Shown here one piece after another: positions 6,277 to 7,993 of a DNA stretch of 7,993 bases. The notes below the pieces were generated by a model. It was not told the origin of the DNA. It searched no databases and saw only the letters and a program-made list of their open reading frames with translations. The position numbers and the translations under genes were made by a program. The stretch is from Bacteroidales bacterium. Its GTDB lineage: Bacteria; Bacteroidota; Bacteroidia; Bacteroidales; WCHB1-69. Every line of letters starts with the position of its first letter. Positions within the stretch are counted from its first letter, which is position 1. The DNA is taken from positions 1 to 7,993 of the forward strand of contig DUOL01000078.1 of the NCBI GenBank assembly GCA_012838875.1, given 5' to 3'.

Positions 6277-7521
6277 TTATTCAATTTCCAGTTCTTTTTT
6301 AACCGAAGCTATCACCTCATCAACTGTTTCTTCTTCTAAATCGGTTCGTTGTATCAATTCCTCGCGACTTAATTTCAGAACGCTCTTCGCCGTATCACAA
6401 CCAATCCCTTTGAAAACGTCAATAATCCACTGATCAAATTCATCATTAAATTCGTTTAAGTCCACATCGTCTTCGTCGACCTCATCATCTCTGAAAACAT
6501 CAATTTCATATCCTGACAATCTACTTGCTAACTTAATATTGTAACCGCCTTTACCGATGGCAAGCGAAACTTGGTCGGCTTTCATAAAGACATTTGCCGT
6601 TTTATTTTCCTCATCTATTTCGATAGCCGAAATCTTTGCAGGACTTAAAGCTCTGGATATTAAAAGATTAATATTTGATGTATAATTAATAACGTCAATA
6701 TTTTCATTTCTTAATTCTCTAACAATACTATGGATTCTACTTCCTTTCATACCCACGCAAGCACCAACGGGGTCTATTCTGTCGTCATAAGACTCAACTA
6801 ATACTTTGGCTCTTTCACCGGGTGCACGAACGATATTTTTAATCGTAATTAATCCGTCATAAACTTCCGGGATTTCATTTTCCATCAATCTTTCGAGGAA
6901 TGTCGGTGCCGTACGGGAAATAATAATGAGAGGCACGGAAGTTTTCATTTCAACTCTTAAAACAACGGCGGTAAGTGTATCGCCTTTTTTATATTTATCG
7001 GCGGGAATTTGTTCCGATTTAGGGAGTACTAACTCAACGCCCTCGTCATCGAGAACGAGTATCTCTTTTCGCCACACTTGGCTCACTTCTCCGGTAACAA
7101 GTTCGCCGATACGTTTTTCATATTTCTTATAGATAATATCTTTTTCGTACTCCAATATTTTAGCAATTAAATTTTGGCGTAGGGCTAAGATTTCGCGACG
7201 TCCAAAATTGGAAATTCGCTCCTTTTCAGTTACTTCGTCTCCCAATTCAAAATCAGGTTCAATTTTAATGGCATCGGAATAGGCTATTTGAGTAAGCTCA
7301 TTTTCCACTTCGCCATCTTCAACAACTTCTCGAAACTTCAATATCTCAAGGTCGCCTCTGTCAACATTGACGATGACTTCAAAATTCTCATTATTGCCAT
7401 ATTTTTTCGCTAAAATTGTATGAAAAACGTCTCCTAAAATACGCATCAACGTTTCGCGGTCAATATTTTTATAATCCTTAAATTCCGCAAAGGTTTCACT
7501 TAAATTTAAACTTTCTTCCAT
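6277..7521 (-). CDS. nusA: Transcription termination/antitermination factor NusA
   Basis: This 414-residue RNA polymerase-binding factor promotes pausing, intrinsic termination and antitermination. An N-terminal polymerase-binding domain (about 1-130) is followed by an S1 domain (about 135-205). KH1 carries VGMKGSRI at 256-263 and KH2 carries AIGKGGYNIKLA at 321-332. An acidic linker (345-362, rich in D and E) leads into a short helical C-terminal segment (about 363-410, KGIGCDTAKSVLKLSREEL) of helix-hairpin-helix type. The paired AR repeats of E. coli NusA are missing, which is usual for this phylum. The ATG at 7521 is fixed by an in-frame stop 21 bases upstream. AGGAGG occurs at 7558-7553, too far away to act as a normal ribosome site. 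rimP, usually directly upstream, is absent; tRNA-Gln takes that place. No clear promoter lies between the tRNA and the gene, so read-through from the tRNA promoter is likely. Confidence 0.97.
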   Translation of the reverse strand: MEESLNLSETFAEFKDYKNIDRETLMRILGDVFHTILAKKYGNNENFEVIVNVDRGDLEILKFREVVEDGEVENELTQIAYSDAIKIEPDFELGDEVTEKERISNFGRREILALRQNLIAKILEYEKDIIYKKYEKRIGELVTGEVSQVWRKEILVLDDEGVELVLPKSEQIPADKYKKGDTLTAVVLRVEMKTSVPLIIISRTAPTFLERLMENEIPEVYDGLITIKNIVRAPGERAKVLVESYDDRIDPVGACVGMKGSRIHSIVRELRNENIDVINYTSNINLLISRALSPAKISAIEIDEENKTANVFMKADQVSLAIGKGGYNIKLASRLSGYEIDVFRDDEVDEDDVDLNEFNDEFDQWIIDVFKGIGCDTAKSVLKLSREELIQRTDLEEETVDEVIASVKKELEIE

Positions 7522-7572
7522 TTTTTTTATTATTAATATTTATGTTTTATGTCCTCCTAAATAATAAAATAA

Positions 7573-7585
7573 GGGCTTTACGCCC
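7573..7585 (-). terminator. Short hairpin in the nusA leader (possible attenuator)
   Basis: GGGC and GCCC pair around a five-base loop GTAAA on the minus strand and are followed by TTATTTTATT. The stem is short and the U-tract is broken, so on its own it is at best a weak terminator. It lies 51 bases before the nusA start and after the stronger hairpin at 7611-7635. Confidence 0.3.
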
Positions 7586-7604
7586 CACATTATCAGCATT
7601 TCTT

Positions 7605-7635
7605 AAAGAAAACTCCCACTATGAGAGTGAGAGTT
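7605..7635 (-). terminator. Terminator hairpin between tRNA-Gln and nusA
   Basis: On the minus strand AACTCTCACT (7635-7626) pairs with AGTGGGAGTT (7620-7611) over ten pairs with one G-U, closing the loop CTCAT. TTCTTT (7610-7605) follows. It begins seven bases past the tRNA 3' end. The U-tract is interrupted, so termination may be partial and leave read-through into nusA. Confidence 0.7.
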
Positions 7636-7642
7636 CCGCAAG

Positions 7643-7713
7643 TTGACCAACCAGGATTCGAACCTAGACAGACAGTACCAAAAACTGTAGTGCTACCGTT
7701 ACACCATTGGTCA
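7643..7713 (-). tRNA. tRNA-Gln (anticodon UUG)
   Basis: A 71-base cloverleaf is visible. Acceptor TGACCAA pairs with TTGGTCA, with the U1-A72 pair characteristic of glutamine tRNAs. The anticodon stem ACAGT/ACTGT surrounds loop TTTTGGT, giving UUG. The T arm is CTAGG-TTCGAAT-CCTGG with one G-U pair, and the discriminator is A. CCA is not encoded. It is the first gene of the unit that continues into nusA and infB. Confidence 0.96.
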
Positions 7714-7737
7714 AAATTTCCATTCATTTTGAGATTG

Positions 7738-7768
7738 CAAAAATACATTTTTTTCTTTTATTACCAAA
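7738..7768 (-). promoter_or_regulatory. Promoter of the tRNA-Gln (and probably nusA-infB) unit
   Basis: On the minus strand TTTG (7768-7765), a 19-base spacer and TATTTTTG (7745-7738) give a full match to the Bacteroidota TTTG/TAnnTTTG promoter. The tRNA begins 24 bases past the box. No second convincing promoter is seen before nusA. The rest of 7714-7866 is plain AT-rich sequence between this promoter and repeat copy B. Confidence 0.8.
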
Positions 7769-7866
7769 CATTATTTTGCTTTTTTTTAATTTCCGCCTAT
7801 TTTTTTCACATTTTTAAAAAAAAATGACGATTTTGAGAAAGGAAATTATAATCATAATTTTCTTTT

Positions 7867-7993
7867 GGGCGTGCCCCCTCGCTTCGCTCGGGGTCGGTCT
7901 CCGCCTCCAAGTCCGCAGGAAGGAGCTATGAATAGCATAGTCGAAAAAGGAGCTTCTAAAGTCGCTCTTTTTCTCCTTGCTCTTCAAAGCTCC
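7867..7993 (-). repeat. GC-rich structured intergenic repeat, copy B
   Basis: Read on the minus strand, bases 7993-7922 form a 72-base imperfect hairpin closed by GGAGCT and AGCTCC, with an inner stem GAAAAAGAGC/GCTCCTTTTTC (one bulged G) around a ten-base loop. Five bases later comes the 50-base core (7916-7867), which shares 43 positions with copy A at 77-126. Arm sequences differ from copy A, but the order is the same: outer stem, A-tract, GAGC/GCTC, T-tract, short spacer, core. It lies upstream of the tRNA-Gln promoter. The outermost pair coincides with the last base of the window, so the element may be cut. No protein is encoded in it. Confidence 0.8.
7943..7973. terminator. Bidirectional terminator-like hairpin inside repeat copy B
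   Basis: GAAAAAGGAGC (7943-7953) pairs with GCTCTTTTTC (7964-7973), with one bulge and a ten-base loop, so a T-tract follows the GAGC/GCTC stem on both strands. This matches the inner part of copy A and suggests a shared transcription-ending role. It is judged by shape only. Confidence 0.35.

Noticed and set aside
7553..7558. AGGAGG as ribosome binding site of nusA or of a leader peptide
   Set aside because: It is 31 bases from the nusA ATG, no ATG, GTG or TTG follows at normal distance, and this phylum rarely uses such sites.
7621..7827. Plus-strand open frame of 68 codons at the right end
   Set aside because: It is the antisense of tRNA-Gln and of its promoter region.
1..7993. The inverted repeats as ends of one composite transposon
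   Set aside because: The interior holds essential housekeeping genes and no transposase or integrase, and the two copies are only 86% alike in the core.
1..7993. CRISPR array, prophage, toxin-antitoxin or defence genes
   Set aside because: No regularly spaced repeats, phage proteins or defence domains were found in any frame.

Overview
The window looks like chromosomal DNA of a member of the Bacteroidota, most likely an uncultured Bacteroidales-type lineage. The support is an AT-rich coding background, the near absence of usable Shine-Dalgarno sites, four promoters with the Bacteroidota -7 box TAnnTTTG and an upstream TTG/TTTG box, and protein families in their Bacteroidota form (long K/E-rich IF2, short NusA without AR repeats, a DUF5362-like membrane protein). 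Almost everything in it is housekeeping.

Layout from left to right. Positions 1-126 hold a GC-rich structured repeat (copy A). Positions 179-664 (-) encode a small three-helix membrane protein with its own promoter. Positions 771-1493 (-) encode an MgtC/SapB-family membrane protein. Positions 1565-1739 (-) carry tRNA-Leu(UAA) followed by tRNA-Gly(GCC), with a strong terminator at 1525-1554 and a promoter just upstream. The intergenic region at 1740-1896 is divergent and holds promoters for the tRNA pair (-) and for the phosphohexomutase gene (+, 1897-3243). That gene converges on infB with only 22 bases between the stops. Positions 3266-7521 (-) hold nusA-infB, headed by tRNA-Gln(UUG) at 7643-7713 with its own promoter. 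The right edge, 7867-7993, is a second copy of the repeat (copy B) in the opposite orientation.

How the parts work together. The right half is a translation and transcription unit: tRNA-Gln, the elongation/termination factor NusA and the initiation factor IF2. It resembles the enterobacterial operon in which a tRNA gene (metY) leads rimP-nusA-infB, but the rimP gene that usually precedes nusA is absent here. Two hairpins lie between the tRNA and nusA, so NusA could be controlled by terminator read-through. The left half combines a sugar-phosphate mutase for cell-surface precursors with two membrane proteins.

No clear new multi-gene system is visible. The least explained element is the pair of inverted, GC-rich repeats at the two edges. 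They share a 50-base core (43/50 identical) and each is preceded by a long hairpin whose sequence differs but whose architecture is the same. Other points worth a look are paired changes in the G4 and G5 guanine-binding motifs of IF2, and a near-identical promoter and start-region block shared by the two tRNA units.
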